Below are positions 1 to 7,097 of a stretch of DNA of 10,008 bases, one piece after another. Under the pieces are notes generated by a model that saw only the letters and a list, made by a program, of their open reading frames with translations, ran no database searches and had not been told where the DNA came from. The stretch lies in contig JAPULM010000134.1 in assembly GCA_027294925.1 (NCBI GenBank), positions 1 through 10,008 of the forward strand, read 5' to 3'. Source of the stretch: a bacterium (lineage in GTDB: Bacteria > Tectomicrobia > Entotheonellia > Entotheonellales > Entotheonellaceae). Position numbers and translations under genes: made by a program. Each line of letters opens with the position of its first letter. The first letter of the stretch is position 1.

Positions 1-1181
1 GTTCCGAAATACTGCTCACAGGTGTAGCCCGCCAAAAGCGCTAACGGCAAAAGGCCACCAAGAAGAAATTTGACCGGAAAGCGAAAAATCGTGATCAGTG
101 GGACGTAGTGATAGAGAAACTTAAAGAGCGAAAATGGAGCAAAACGCCCTAGAGAAAGTAATAAACAACCCATCCACACGCCAAGTAGCGTATAGCGCAA
201 TCGTCTGGGAAGGAATTCACGGTTTGCTCGGTGCAACCCGCCAACCAATGCCAGGAAAAGACTTACGGCGCCAAAGTAGATACTTAAAATAAAAGGGAAA
301 TGCTCTTCGGTAAATGTCCACCCCCATAGGGCCTGCGCCGAACCGTCGCTATAGTTCATCCAAAAGGCCGGGAAAATGATTTCTGGTAGCCGACTCCAGT
401 ACAGTGACCATTTCGTAAAGTTGTCAAAGCCAACCCCAGGTGAGCGTGCCGACCACGATGCCATTTCAGCCGTCGGTACAAGCTGGACGGCGGCCAGGCC
501 GTAAACACACATGGCGAGAAAAACCCATAGCCCAATACGCGTGCGCCACGTGCCCCGGGAGTAGGGATAAGCGAGGCTCCAAACCAATAGAAACAACATG
601 GTGATGCCGCAGGCATCCGGGGCGCCTGCCAACACCTGCATCGTACCTGCCACAACGCTTAGTAAAAACCAGCCTGTCTTCCCTGTATCCAAGCGTAAAT
701 GCCACAGCGCCACCAGCAGCGGTATATACGGCGTTCCTCGTAAGATGGTGAGCAGATTAGCAAGCGAAAGCGTGTAGCCACACAGGCCGAAAATGAGAGC
801 GACAACGCAACTTGAGCTGGGCTCGTAACGCATACTTCGAGCACAGATATAAGCGGCTATTGGACAAGCGATAAGATGGAGTACAGTGAGCAAATTGAAG
901 GTGTAAAGAAACGGCAGAAAGAGATACAAAACATGCAACGGATATAGAGGCGCGAAGGTAAGATTGGCTAAGGATGGCTGCCCGCCATGGGAACCGTCAT
1001 TCCACAGGGGAATCCCCTGTTCCGCGAGACGACCAAATAGGGCCTGATGCTGCGGCAACACTTGTAAGGTAGTATCACGAACATAAAACGTTTTTCCGGT
1101 AAACAGCGGCTCGGAAAAGAAGATCATGCTCAGCAGGATGACAAACCAAAACGCTTTCTCTTTGAAGAGGCTTTTTGCCAC
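1..1181 (-). CDS. YfhO-like / GT-C-fold polytopic membrane protein, C-terminus cut by window edge
   Basis: An open frame of 393 codons runs off the left edge, so the C-terminal part is missing. The N-terminus is short and basic, followed by a hydrophobic segment (residues about 10-23) and then many more membrane segments (about 75-115, 124-146, 150-163, 171-187, 192-206, 215-236, 296-315, 328-345, 370-388). Several features are typical of YfhO-type and other GT-C glycosyltransferase-like proteins: an RD pair in the first outer loop (35-36, where GT-C enzymes keep a catalytic Asp), PLWN (58-61), GQP (67-69) and a later FRFPVKFL stretch (366-373). Such proteins are thought to move lipid-linked sugars to an acceptor outside the membrane; the substrate here is unknown. 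I chose the GTG at 1181 because GGGAAG lies 5 bases upstream and the protein then begins just before the first membrane segment. An in-frame GTG at 1274 would add 31 residues. It lies 150 bases after the CoA-transferase stop on the same strand and could be co-transcribed. The family call is by motif pattern only. Confidence 0.7.
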   Translation of the reverse strand, partial: MAKSLFKEKAFWFVILLSMIFFSEPLFTGKTFYVRDTTLQVLPQHQALFGRLAEQGIPLWNDGSHGGQPSLANLTFAPLYPLHVLYLFLPFLYTFNLLTVLHLIACPIAAYICARSMRYEPSSSCVVALIFGLCGYTLSLANLLTILRGTPYIPLLVALWHLRLDTGKTGWFLLSVVAGTMQVLAGAPDACGITMLFLLVWSLAYPYSRGTWRTRIGLWVFLAMCVYGLAAVQLVPTAEMASWSARSPGVGFDNFTKWSLYWSRLPEIIFPAFWMNYSDGSAQALWGWTFTEEHFPFILSIYFGAVSLFLALVGGLHRANREFLPRRLRYTLLGVWMGCLLLSLGRFAPFSLFKFLYHYVPLITIFRFPVKFLLGGLLPLALLAGYTCEQYFG

Positions 1182-1331
1182 TGTTGCTTCCCGATTTTCC
1201 CTTTGCTCCTCAGTGCCCGAGAAGTGTTGGGTAATGAGCCCAAAAACGACTCGGGAATAAAATTCGCTGAACACATGCGGCGTTTTCTGCTCAACGAAAA
1301 TAGAGCGGCAGGCAGAGTAGGATAAGCAAGA

Positions 1332-3713
1332 TTAAGCGATGACCCCGGCCTCGGCAAGCCGGGTAATCTCATCTGTCGAAAGACCTAACAGACCACGGAA
1401 AACCGCCTCGTTCGCTTCGCCCAGTCGTCCCACCGGGTGTTGAATCTGGCCCGGCGTGGCATGTAACCGTACCGACATGCCAGGATGTTCAACCCTACCA
1501 AGCCCGGGGTGTTCCATCATGACCGTATAATCTCTGGCGCGCAACTGCACATCGCGCCAGAGGTCCTCCGCTGTCTGCACCACGCCAGCCGGAACACCAA
1601 CGGCTTGCAACTCACGCATGAGTTGGTGTGGTCGCCACTCTCGAGTCCGGGCGCTGATTACCTCATCAAGCTCATCATGTCGCGCCCAGCGGTCTGCTGC
1701 GCTTGCCAGACTGGGGTCGTCAGCCAACCCCTCATCCCCAAGCAGCCTCGCCATGGCTCGCCATTGGGCGTCGGTGGTACAGCTAATCACACACCAGGCT
1801 TCATGCCCCAAACAGGGGTAGCAGCCCTGCGGCACCGCGTTAGGGTCGCGATTGCCTCTGGGTTGCGCCACCGTACCATTGGCAAAATAGTCCAGATAAG
1901 CAGGTTGCAAGGAAGCGATGGCGGCCTCCACTTGCGCGATCTCGATATACTGTCCCTCTCCCGTGCGAGCGCGATGATGCAAAGCTGAGGTGACAGCCAA
2001 AGCCTGGGTTGCCGCCGAAATATAATCCGGTTGCGCCACTTTGACGCGGGCGTCCGGCGGCGAATCCGGGTAGCCCCACAGCTGCGACATGCCGGTATAG
2101 GCCATTAGCGGTCCACCGAAGCTAACAAAACGACTATGTGGTCCGTTACGACCAAAACCCGGCAGCGCAACCATAATAAGATCCGGACGCACCTCCAGTA
2201 GATGGTCGTAGTCCAGTTCATATTTAACCATCACACGAGGACTGAAGTTCTCCACCACAACATCGCAAATAGCGACCAACCGTTTGAGCAGTTCTCGTCC
2301 TTCAGGTAACTGAAAATTCAATGTGATGGGGCGTTTGTTGCGATTGACCTCACCATAGCTTGGATCGTCCGGCTGGCGTGGGTTCGAAAATTCCCCGCTT
2401 TCCACCTTGATGACGTCGGCGCCGAAATCCGCCAGGTAGCGGGTCCCATACGGACCGGCCCAGGCGCGACTGAGATCAAGAATACGAATGCCCTCTAGGG
2501 GGAGACCGCGACGCGTCCCCGAAAGCGGCTGCACAGGCTCACGTTTCGGCTGCGAGACAACCTCGGCCAACACCTCCTGTTGATGCTCCCCGGGACACGG
2601 TGCAGGACGCCGAATCCGCAAGGGAGACGCCGAAGCGCGAAACATCGGACCGCAACTGCGTAGTTGGCCAAAGGGAGGTTGCTCGAAATCAATAAAAAAG
2701 CCTCTGGCGTTCAAGTGTTCATTCGACGCCACATCCGCCACGGTCGACCACGGCGCGGCCGGCACCCCACAGCGCTGCAGCTCTTTGGTCAGCGTCCAAC
2801 AATCAAAGCGCGCCGTAAACTCCCGCAAAATCGGGTCGACCAACTCAGGATGCTCGTTGCGGTAGTCCGCATCCCGTAAGGCGTCATCCGCCAGCCGGGG
2901 ATCGCCCACACATTCGACCAGCTTCTCCCATAAGCCCGGCATCAGGGCAGCGATAAACACATAGCCGTCCTGGCAAGGATAGTAACCATTCGGCGGCATA
3001 AAATTGCTGGCCCCAATGCGGTATGGGATGTCGCTCCACATGCCATAATTCAGCAGCAAAAAATAGAGGTTAGCGAGTACCTCATGCACGGATGCCTCGA
3101 CCAGCTGTCCACGTCCACTGGCACGCCGCTCCCATAAGGCCATCAGAACGCCACAAGCCGCACGCAGACTGGCCAAATAGACGCCTTGCTCGCAAGGCGA
3201 CACACAGGGCGGCTTGGCATCGTCACCCTGTATATAGGATAGCCCTCCCATCGCCTCAGAAACAATATTATTACCTATATATGAGCTGTAGGGACCGCTG
3301 AGCCCAAAGGCCGAGAACGAAAGCCAGACCAGACGCGGATAAAACTTGTCCAGTTGCTCCAGATCAATACCCCGAGCCGCCCAGACGGCCAGACCTGCGC
3401 TGCTCACCACCACATCGGCCTGCTCAGCCAGAGCCCGAAAATGCTCCTGATCATGTCGTTGGTCGAGATCGAGGATAATACTGCGTTTATTCACATTGGC
3501 GTGGACAAAAGGCAAGCTGAGACGCGTCTGGCCACAGGTGACAAACGGGGACAAGTGACGCGACGGGTCTCCCCCAGGCGGCTCAATTTTGATCACATCG
3601 GCGCCAAGATCGCCCAACATACGGCCCGCGAAAGCCCCCAACGGCTCTGCCAGATCCAAGACACGCACACCGTCTAGCGCCCCCTCAAGCCTGTCATGAT
3701 TCGTCGCTGTCAT
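1332..3713 (-). CDS. Two-domain fused family III (CaiB/BaiF) CoA-transferase
   Basis: This 793-residue protein is about twice the usual length (near 400) of a family III CoA-transferase because it contains two complete copies. Copy 1 spans residues about 11-385, opening with LDGVRVLDL and GADVIKIEPPGGDP. Copy 2 spans about 404-793, opening with LEGIRILDLSRAWAGP and GADVIKVES. Both keep the conserved stretch before the (S/T)G(R/E)GQ turn (199-203 and 584-588) and a C-terminal substrate region with GVPA. Family enzymes move CoA between acyl groups through an aspartyl-CoA thioester. Copy 2 has an Asp (D563, QPDYISA) where this residue is expected, while copy 1 appears to have Glu (E175, CEQGVYL), so copy 1 may be degenerate or altered. 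The substrate is unknown. The gene follows the sigma-54 activator by 56 bases on the same strand, suggesting one transcript, and the membrane protein gene follows it. The ATG at 3713 starts just before copy 1, and no strong Shine-Dalgarno precedes it (GAGGG about 13 bases away). Confidence 0.92.
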   Translation of the reverse strand: MTATNHDRLEGALDGVRVLDLAEPLGAFAGRMLGDLGADVIKIEPPGGDPSRHLSPFVTCGQTRLSLPFVHANVNKRSIILDLDQRHDQEHFRALAEQADVVVSSAGLAVWAARGIDLEQLDKFYPRLVWLSFSAFGLSGPYSSYIGNNIVSEAMGGLSYIQGDDAKPPCVSPCEQGVYLASLRAACGVLMALWERRASGRGQLVEASVHEVLANLYFLLLNYGMWSDIPYRIGASNFMPPNGYYPCQDGYVFIAALMPGLWEKLVECVGDPRLADDALRDADYRNEHPELVDPILREFTARFDCWTLTKELQRCGVPAAPWSTVADVASNEHLNARGFFIDFEQPPFGQLRSCGPMFRASASPLRIRRPAPCPGEHQQEVLAEVVSQPKREPVQPLSGTRRGLPLEGIRILDLSRAWAGPYGTRYLADFGADVIKVESGEFSNPRQPDDPSYGEVNRNKRPITLNFQLPEGRELLKRLVAICDVVVENFSPRVMVKYELDYDHLLEVRPDLIMVALPGFGRNGPHSRFVSFGGPLMAYTGMSQLWGYPDSPPDARVKVAQPDYISAATQALAVTSALHHRARTGEGQYIEIAQVEAAIASLQPAYLDYFANGTVAQPRGNRDPNAVPQGCYPCLGHEAWCVISCTTDAQWRAMARLLGDEGLADDPSLASAADRWARHDELDEVISARTREWRPHQLMRELQAVGVPAGVVQTAEDLWRDVQLRARDYTVMMEHPGLGRVEHPGMSVRLHATPGQIQHPVGRLGEANEAVFRGLLGLSTDEITRLAEAGVIA

Positions 3714-3716
3714 CGC

Positions 3717-3773
3717 TTACACCACACCCTCTTGCCGTAGGCGCTCAAGTTCATATGGATGATTCTCCTTCAC
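3717..3773 (-). other. 18-codon reading frame linking regulator and CoA-transferase genes; leader or gene remnant
   Basis: A GTG at 3773-3771 overlaps the regulator's TGA stop. It opens an 18-residue frame ending in TAA four bases before the CoA-transferase ATG. The translation ends in YELERLRQEGVV, which resembles the usual C-terminal tail of family III CoA-transferases; compare the tail of the neighbouring protein, TDEITRLAEAGVIA. It could be the leftover 3' end of a deleted CoA-transferase copy, or a translated linker that couples the two genes. A second overlapping frame (ATG AAC TTG..., 14 codons, preceded by AAGGAG) ends with a TGA overlapping the CoA-transferase ATG. Neither is demonstrably a gene. 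Confidence 0.25.
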
Positions 3774-5287
3774 CTCAAACCCAGCGTGCGGAGCAAGCGG
3801 CTGAGATTAGATGGGGGTAGGCCCAGGCGTTTGGCCGCCTGGCTTTGATTGCCATCGGCTTCCTCTAAGGCCTGCAGCACCCAAGTGCGCTTAAAGGCGT
3901 TAAGCGCCTCGGCCAGGGGAAGCGAGGGATCAAGCGCCGCGAAGCGAGTCGCAACGGCCGCCATATCAGGCACCTGGCGAATCTCAGCCGGCAGATCCCC
4001 CACGCTAATGGATGGACCTGGCGCCAGCACCACCGCCCGCTCCATAGCATTTTGCAATTCGCGCACATTGCCCGGCCACAGGTAAGTTTGGAGCAACACC
4101 ATGGCATCCGGCTCGATGGGTAGACGCGAGCGCCCAACCTCGCGGCAATATTGATCGAGGAAGTGCTCAACGAGAGATTGCAAGTCCTCTTTACGTTCGC
4201 GCAGCGGAGGCAACGTGATGGCAACAACATTCAACCGGTAATAGAGATCCTCACGGAACGCGCCACGTTGCATGGCCTGGCGCAAATCGCGGTTGGTTGC
4301 CGCCAGAATACGCACATTGGCTTGGATGTCCCGCAAGCCACCAACCCGCTGGAATTCTCGCTCCTGAAGGACACGTAGCAGCTTGGTTTGCAAGTCCGGC
4401 GCCAGATCGCCGATTTCATCAAGAAAGACCGTACCGCCTTCAGCAGCTTCGAACTTGCCTTTTTTCTGGACTACCGCACCGGTAAAAGCGCCTTTTTCAT
4501 GTCCGAAAAGTTCACTGGCCAGCAGATCCGGCGTCAGCGCAACGCAGTTCACCGCGACAAACGGATGCTCAGCGCGCGGGCTCCACTGATGAATGGCGCG
4601 CGCCACCACCTCCTTACCTGTACCGCTTTCACCTAGCAGCAGCACCGTGGTGCCTGTCGGCGCAACCGTATGCGCCAGGCGCAGAGCCTCCTGCATGGCC
4701 ACGCTGGCGCCATGCACCAAACGATACCGATCCTGCACCACTTCTTGAAAAGCAGCCCTGGCATTGTGGACGCGAGAAAAGACTTGTGTCTGGCCAATGG
4801 CTGTACCAGCCAGGCCACCAAAAGCCGTCAGTAACTCCAGATCCTCAGCCGTAAAGGCGCCCGGTTTGGTGGTGTTCAATGCCTCGATAACGCCAACGAC
4901 TCGATCATGCTGTTTAAGTGGTGCACACAGAATTGAACGCGTGGTAAAACCACTCTGCTGATCAATACCGCCAAACCAGCGTGGGTCTTGCAATACGTCA
5001 TTGCTGATAATGCCTTCCCCGGTCTGCGTGACCCAACCCGCAATACCTTGACCAAGCGGCACCCGAAAGGCGTCAGTCTGTGCCGCGCCCTCCATCACCA
5101 CGAAGGCCAAATACTGACCGGCATCATCTAGTAATCCAAGACTACAGCCTTCAACCCCAAACAACCGTATCGCAGACGTAAGAATAACCTGCAAGACTTC
5201 TTCAGGGTCAACCGTACGCATCAATAACTGGTTGATCTCGATGAGACTGGCTAAACGCGCCTGGGCTTGGCTGTGCATTGCGTCCAT
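3770..5287 (-). CDS. Sigma-54-dependent transcriptional activator (GAF - AAA+ - Fis-type HTH)
   Basis: This 505-residue bacterial enhancer-binding protein has three parts. An N-terminal GAF sensor domain spans about 15-170. The AAA+ ATPase spans about 190-425, with Walker A GESGTGKE (219-226), the GAFTGA loop that contacts sigma-54 (266-271), Walker B TVFLDEIG (286-293), sensor I ATNRD (330-334), [11 protein letters not shown] (344-354) and WPGNVREL (404-411). A Fis-type helix-turn-helix spans about 478-505. There is no phosphoreceiver domain, so a small molecule or redox signal sensed by the GAF domain is more likely than a histidine kinase. The end of the HTH ([13 protein letters not shown]) resembles the NorR C-terminus, but a nitric oxide role is not shown. 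ATG 5287 is used; an ATG three codons later (5278) is equally possible. The gene is divergent from the HD-domain gene, whose upstream region carries a consensus sigma-54 promoter. This makes that gene the probable target, and the CoA-transferase lies directly downstream. Confidence 0.95.
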   Translation of the reverse strand: MDAMHSQAQARLASLIEINQLLMRTVDPEEVLQVILTSAIRLFGVEGCSLGLLDDAGQYLAFVVMEGAAQTDAFRVPLGQGIAGWVTQTGEGIISNDVLQDPRWFGGIDQQSGFTTRSILCAPLKQHDRVVGVIEALNTTKPGAFTAEDLELLTAFGGLAGTAIGQTQVFSRVHNARAAFQEVVQDRYRLVHGASVAMQEALRLAHTVAPTGTTVLLLGESGTGKEVVARAIHQWSPRAEHPFVAVNCVALTPDLLASELFGHEKGAFTGAVVQKKGKFEAAEGGTVFLDEIGDLAPDLQTKLLRVLQEREFQRVGGLRDIQANVRILAATNRDLRQAMQRGAFREDLYYRLNVVAITLPPLRERKEDLQSLVEHFLDQYCREVGRSRLPIEPDAMVLLQTYLWPGNVRELQNAMERAVVLAPGPSISVGDLPAEIRQVPDMAAVATRFAALDPSLPLAEALNAFKRTWVLQALEEADGNQSQAAKRLGLPPSNLSRLLRTLGLR

Positions 5288-5360
5288 ATCAATCAGATAT
5301 TATCATAATGACATCAATTGCGCCGTCACCTCGACAGTATAGACCAGAAAGACACCACCT

Positions 5361-5381
5361 ACAAACCTTATTAAAGCTTGT
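5361..5381. promoter_or_regulatory. Imperfect palindrome, candidate activator (enhancer) site
   Basis: Two 9-base arms (ACAAACCTT and AAAGCTTGT) flank ATT and match as an inverted repeat at 7 of 9 positions. The centre lies about 77 bases upstream of the -12 GC of the sigma-54 promoter, within the distance normal for enhancer-binding proteins. It sits between the activator gene and its likely target. An A/T-rich stretch (5381-5405) with a weaker AACAT-N11-ATGTT dyad separates it from the promoter. This was found by eye, and chance is possible in AT-rich DNA. Confidence 0.35.
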
Positions 5382-5434
5382 AACATATTATAAAAAAATG
5401 TTTTTGTCCATCCAATAACGCACCGTTTCCAGAC

Positions 5435-5449
5435 TGGCACAGAATTTGC
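5435..5449 (+). promoter_or_regulatory. Sigma-54 (-24/-12) promoter
   Basis: TGGCAC, five bases (AGAAT), then TTGC match the RpoN promoter consensus exactly, with -24 GG at 5436-5437 and -12 GC at 5448-5449. Transcription would start near 5460 and run right into the HD-domain gene, leaving a leader of about 30 bases to the first ATG or about 100 bases to the preferred ATG. The divergent neighbour encodes a sigma-54 activator, which makes this an unusually well supported promoter call. Confidence 0.9.
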
Positions 5450-5563
5450 CTTTGATGATGTAGGATAAGAACTTTCAGCCAGGCGAGACGTATGACCTTC
5501 TGGTCCACAGTGATATCGTCAAGCGTATACATGGCATTTTGCCTTTGTGAGAAAGCAGGCCGC

Positions 5564-6412
5564 ATGTTCAATGCAACAACCTTACTCATTGACACCTTCG
5601 TAAAACGTCTGCGGCAAGATTATGGGCACACCTACGGTCAGCTCGAGCCCCACTACGCCGGTATCATCGGCTGGGCCGGACATATGGCTCTGGAGAACAT
5701 CGCCAACAGCGATGCCCTCTATCACGACGTTCAACACACCGTTATGGTAACGCTGGTGGGACAGGAAATTCTCAAAGGAAAGCATTTGCGCCAGGGACAG
5801 GTTACACCGCGAGATTGGTTGCACTTTATTATTTCTCTCCTCTGTCACGACATTGGCTATGTGCGCGGCGTCTGCCGGGGCGACGGTGACGGCGTCTACA
5901 GCATCGATGCCAGCCCTACCACCATCACGTTTCCCCGCGGCGCCACGGATGCTTTTTTAACACCCTATCATGTGGACCGTGGTAAGTGTTTTATTCATGA
6001 GCGATTTGGCGACCATCCGATTATTGATGCAGAGACCATCGCCAACAACATTGAGCGCACCCGCTTCCCCGTACCCAATGATAACGATCACCAAGGTACC
6101 GCGGACTATCCGGGCCTGGTGCGGGCAGCTGATTTAATTGGCCAGCTGGCCGATCCGCAACACACGCGCAAATTCCCTGCCCTGTTTGCCGAGTTCGAAG
6201 AAACAGGTGTCAATGCTCAACTGGGCTACCAAACACCGGACGATCTTCGTGAAGATTACCCCGCTTTTTTTTGGAACGTGGTAAACCACTATATTCAAGA
6301 CGCCCTTTGTCATCTACGCGTCACGCAGGAAGGCAAGCAGTGGATTGCCAACCTATATGCCCAGGTCTTTGCTGCCGAACACCGCGAACTCTGGGATTGG
6401 GAAACCGCTTAG
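5564..6412 (+). CDS. HD-domain metal-dependent phosphohydrolase-like protein
   Basis: The 282-residue soluble protein carries the metal-ligand pattern of the HD superfamily: YHDVQH (53-58), then CHDIGY (94-99) with the defining His-Asp pair, and a late Asp in RAADLIGQLAD (187-197). HD proteins hydrolyse phosphate mono- or diesters such as nucleotides or cyclic nucleotides; the substrate here is unknown. Other notable stretches are IANSDALYHD, LLCHDIGYVRG and TPYHVDRGK. No GYP signature of cyclic-di-GMP HD-GYP enzymes is present. I prefer the ATG at 5564 because the conserved-looking protein begins there (MFNATTLLIDTFV) with AGG four bases from it. The frame also opens at ATG 5492, preceded by AGGCGAG, adding 24 residues that look unlike a protein N-terminus. 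Both starts lie downstream of the predicted start of transcription. It is likely the target of the divergent activator and apparently forms a single-gene unit. Confidence 0.85.
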   Translation: MFNATTLLIDTFVKRLRQDYGHTYGQLEPHYAGIIGWAGHMALENIANSDALYHDVQHTVMVTLVGQEILKGKHLRQGQVTPRDWLHFIISLLCHDIGYVRGVCRGDGDGVYSIDASPTTITFPRGATDAFLTPYHVDRGKCFIHERFGDHPIIDAETIANNIERTRFPVPNDNDHQGTADYPGLVRAADLIGQLADPQHTRKFPALFAEFEETGVNAQLGYQTPDDLREDYPAFFWNVVNHYIQDALCHLRVTQEGKQWIANLYAQVFAAEHRELWDWETA

Positions 6413-6534
6413 TACAGCGTCCCGCCTCATCCAACCCCTTATTCGTCCCGACAAAAAATGCCTGCCTTGTCGCCGCATATCGGCTATGCTTATACGGCGA
6501 ACCGCAATCGAAAATCATCAGCTGGATTGCATCC

Positions 6535-6963
6535 ATGATTCAGATTACAGAGCGCTTATCGATTCCCGAGCACGAGATAACCTTTACCGCCTCACGCAGC
6601 GGCGGGCCAGGCGGGCAACACGTCAACAAAGTAAGTAGTCGAGTCATACTGTATTTTGACGTTGCAGCCTCGCCAGGTCTCTCAGACAAGCAAAAACAGC
6701 GTATTTTGGCACGCCTAGGGACGCGCATCAGCAAAAACAGCGTGCTACGCGTGGTGACACAAAAACATCGCAGCCAGACAGCTAACCGCAAACTCGCCAG
6801 CGAGCGCTTTGCAGCATTGCTTCGCGACGCCCTCGCACCCGTCACCGTACGTCGCCAGACAACGATTCCCAAGGCAGTAAAACGACAGCGTCTCGAGGGG
6901 AAAAAACGGCGCAGCCAGCTCAAGCAGCAGCGTGCTCAGAAAGCCGAGTGGCAGGATGCTTAA
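6535..6963 (+). CDS. arfB: Alternative ribosome-rescue factor B (peptidyl-tRNA hydrolase, YaeJ family)
   Basis: This 142-residue protein has the release-factor catalytic motif in GGPGGQHVNKV (23-33, GGQ at 26-28). It also has the basic, probably disordered C-terminal tail (about 105-137, rich in Lys, Arg and Gln) that ArfB threads into the empty mRNA channel of stalled ribosomes. It hydrolyses peptidyl-tRNA on ribosomes stuck without a stop codon. Its length matches the ArfB family (about 140), and it lacks the codon-recognition domains of RF1 and RF2. The open frame extends upstream to 6271, but homology starts at MIQITERLSIPEHEITF, so the ATG at 6535 is used; no strong Shine-Dalgarno is seen. 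It lies 122 bases after the HD gene and probably has its own promoter. Confidence 0.93.
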   Translation: MIQITERLSIPEHEITFTASRSGGPGGQHVNKVSSRVILYFDVAASPGLSDKQKQRILARLGTRISKNSVLRVVTQKHRSQTANRKLASERFAALLRDALAPVTVRRQTTIPKAVKRQRLEGKKRRSQLKQQRAQKAEWQDA

Positions 6964-6993
6964 ACCATAAGCAAATTACGCTTCAGATTGATT

Positions 6994-7021
6994 TTGCCTC
7001 AAGTTAGAGGCAGACATTAAT
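6994..7021 (+). promoter_or_regulatory. Weak candidate sigma-70 promoter of the aldolase-phosphatase unit
   Basis: TTGCCT (6994-6999) and ATTAAT (7016-7021) are separated by 16 bases and each match the sigma-70 hexamers at 4 of 6 positions. They lie about 75 bases before the aldolase start, in the only gap where a promoter for this unit would be expected. The assignment is by eye. Confidence 0.3.
6995..7012 (+). other. Perfect 6-bp inverted repeat, not a clear terminator
   Basis: TGCCTC and GAGGCA flank the 6-base loop AAGTTA, 32 bases after the arfB stop. No T-run follows on either strand, so an intrinsic terminator is not supported. It lies inside the candidate promoter spacer and could instead be an operator. 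A second hairpin with one mismatch (arms 7026-7034 and 7040-7048) would form in the aldolase leader RNA. Confidence 0.3.
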
Positions 7022-7097
7022 AAGTTTTCCCCACAACCCGTGGAGAAACCTCAAACCGGCGTTATGCGAGACATGACAACAAAATAAGGAGGAGATG

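Noticed and set aside
356..844. Short minus-strand frames (356-655, 466-705, 659-844) that at first suggested a broken gene near the left edge
   Set aside because: Careful reading shows one uninterrupted frame from 1181 to the left edge encoding the membrane protein. These short frames are its fragments or out-of-frame shadows, and no frameshift is present.
1485..1988. A 167-codon plus-strand frame opposite the CoA-transferase gene
   Set aside because: It is the antisense shadow of a well-supported gene and shows no recognisable protein features.
4390..4404. A second sigma-54-like promoter on the minus strand (TGGCGC-N5-TTGC)
   Set aside because: It lies inside the AAA+ coding region of the activator, has a mismatch in the -24 element and no nearby start of a gene. 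Chance matches within genes are common.
6418..6450. Short direct repeat CGTCCCG after the HD gene
   Set aside because: Seven bases is within chance expectation and nothing else supports a mobile or recombination site.
6271..6534. Upstream extension of the arfB frame
   Set aside because: It overlaps the end of the HD gene in another frame, and the release-factor homology starts at 6535.
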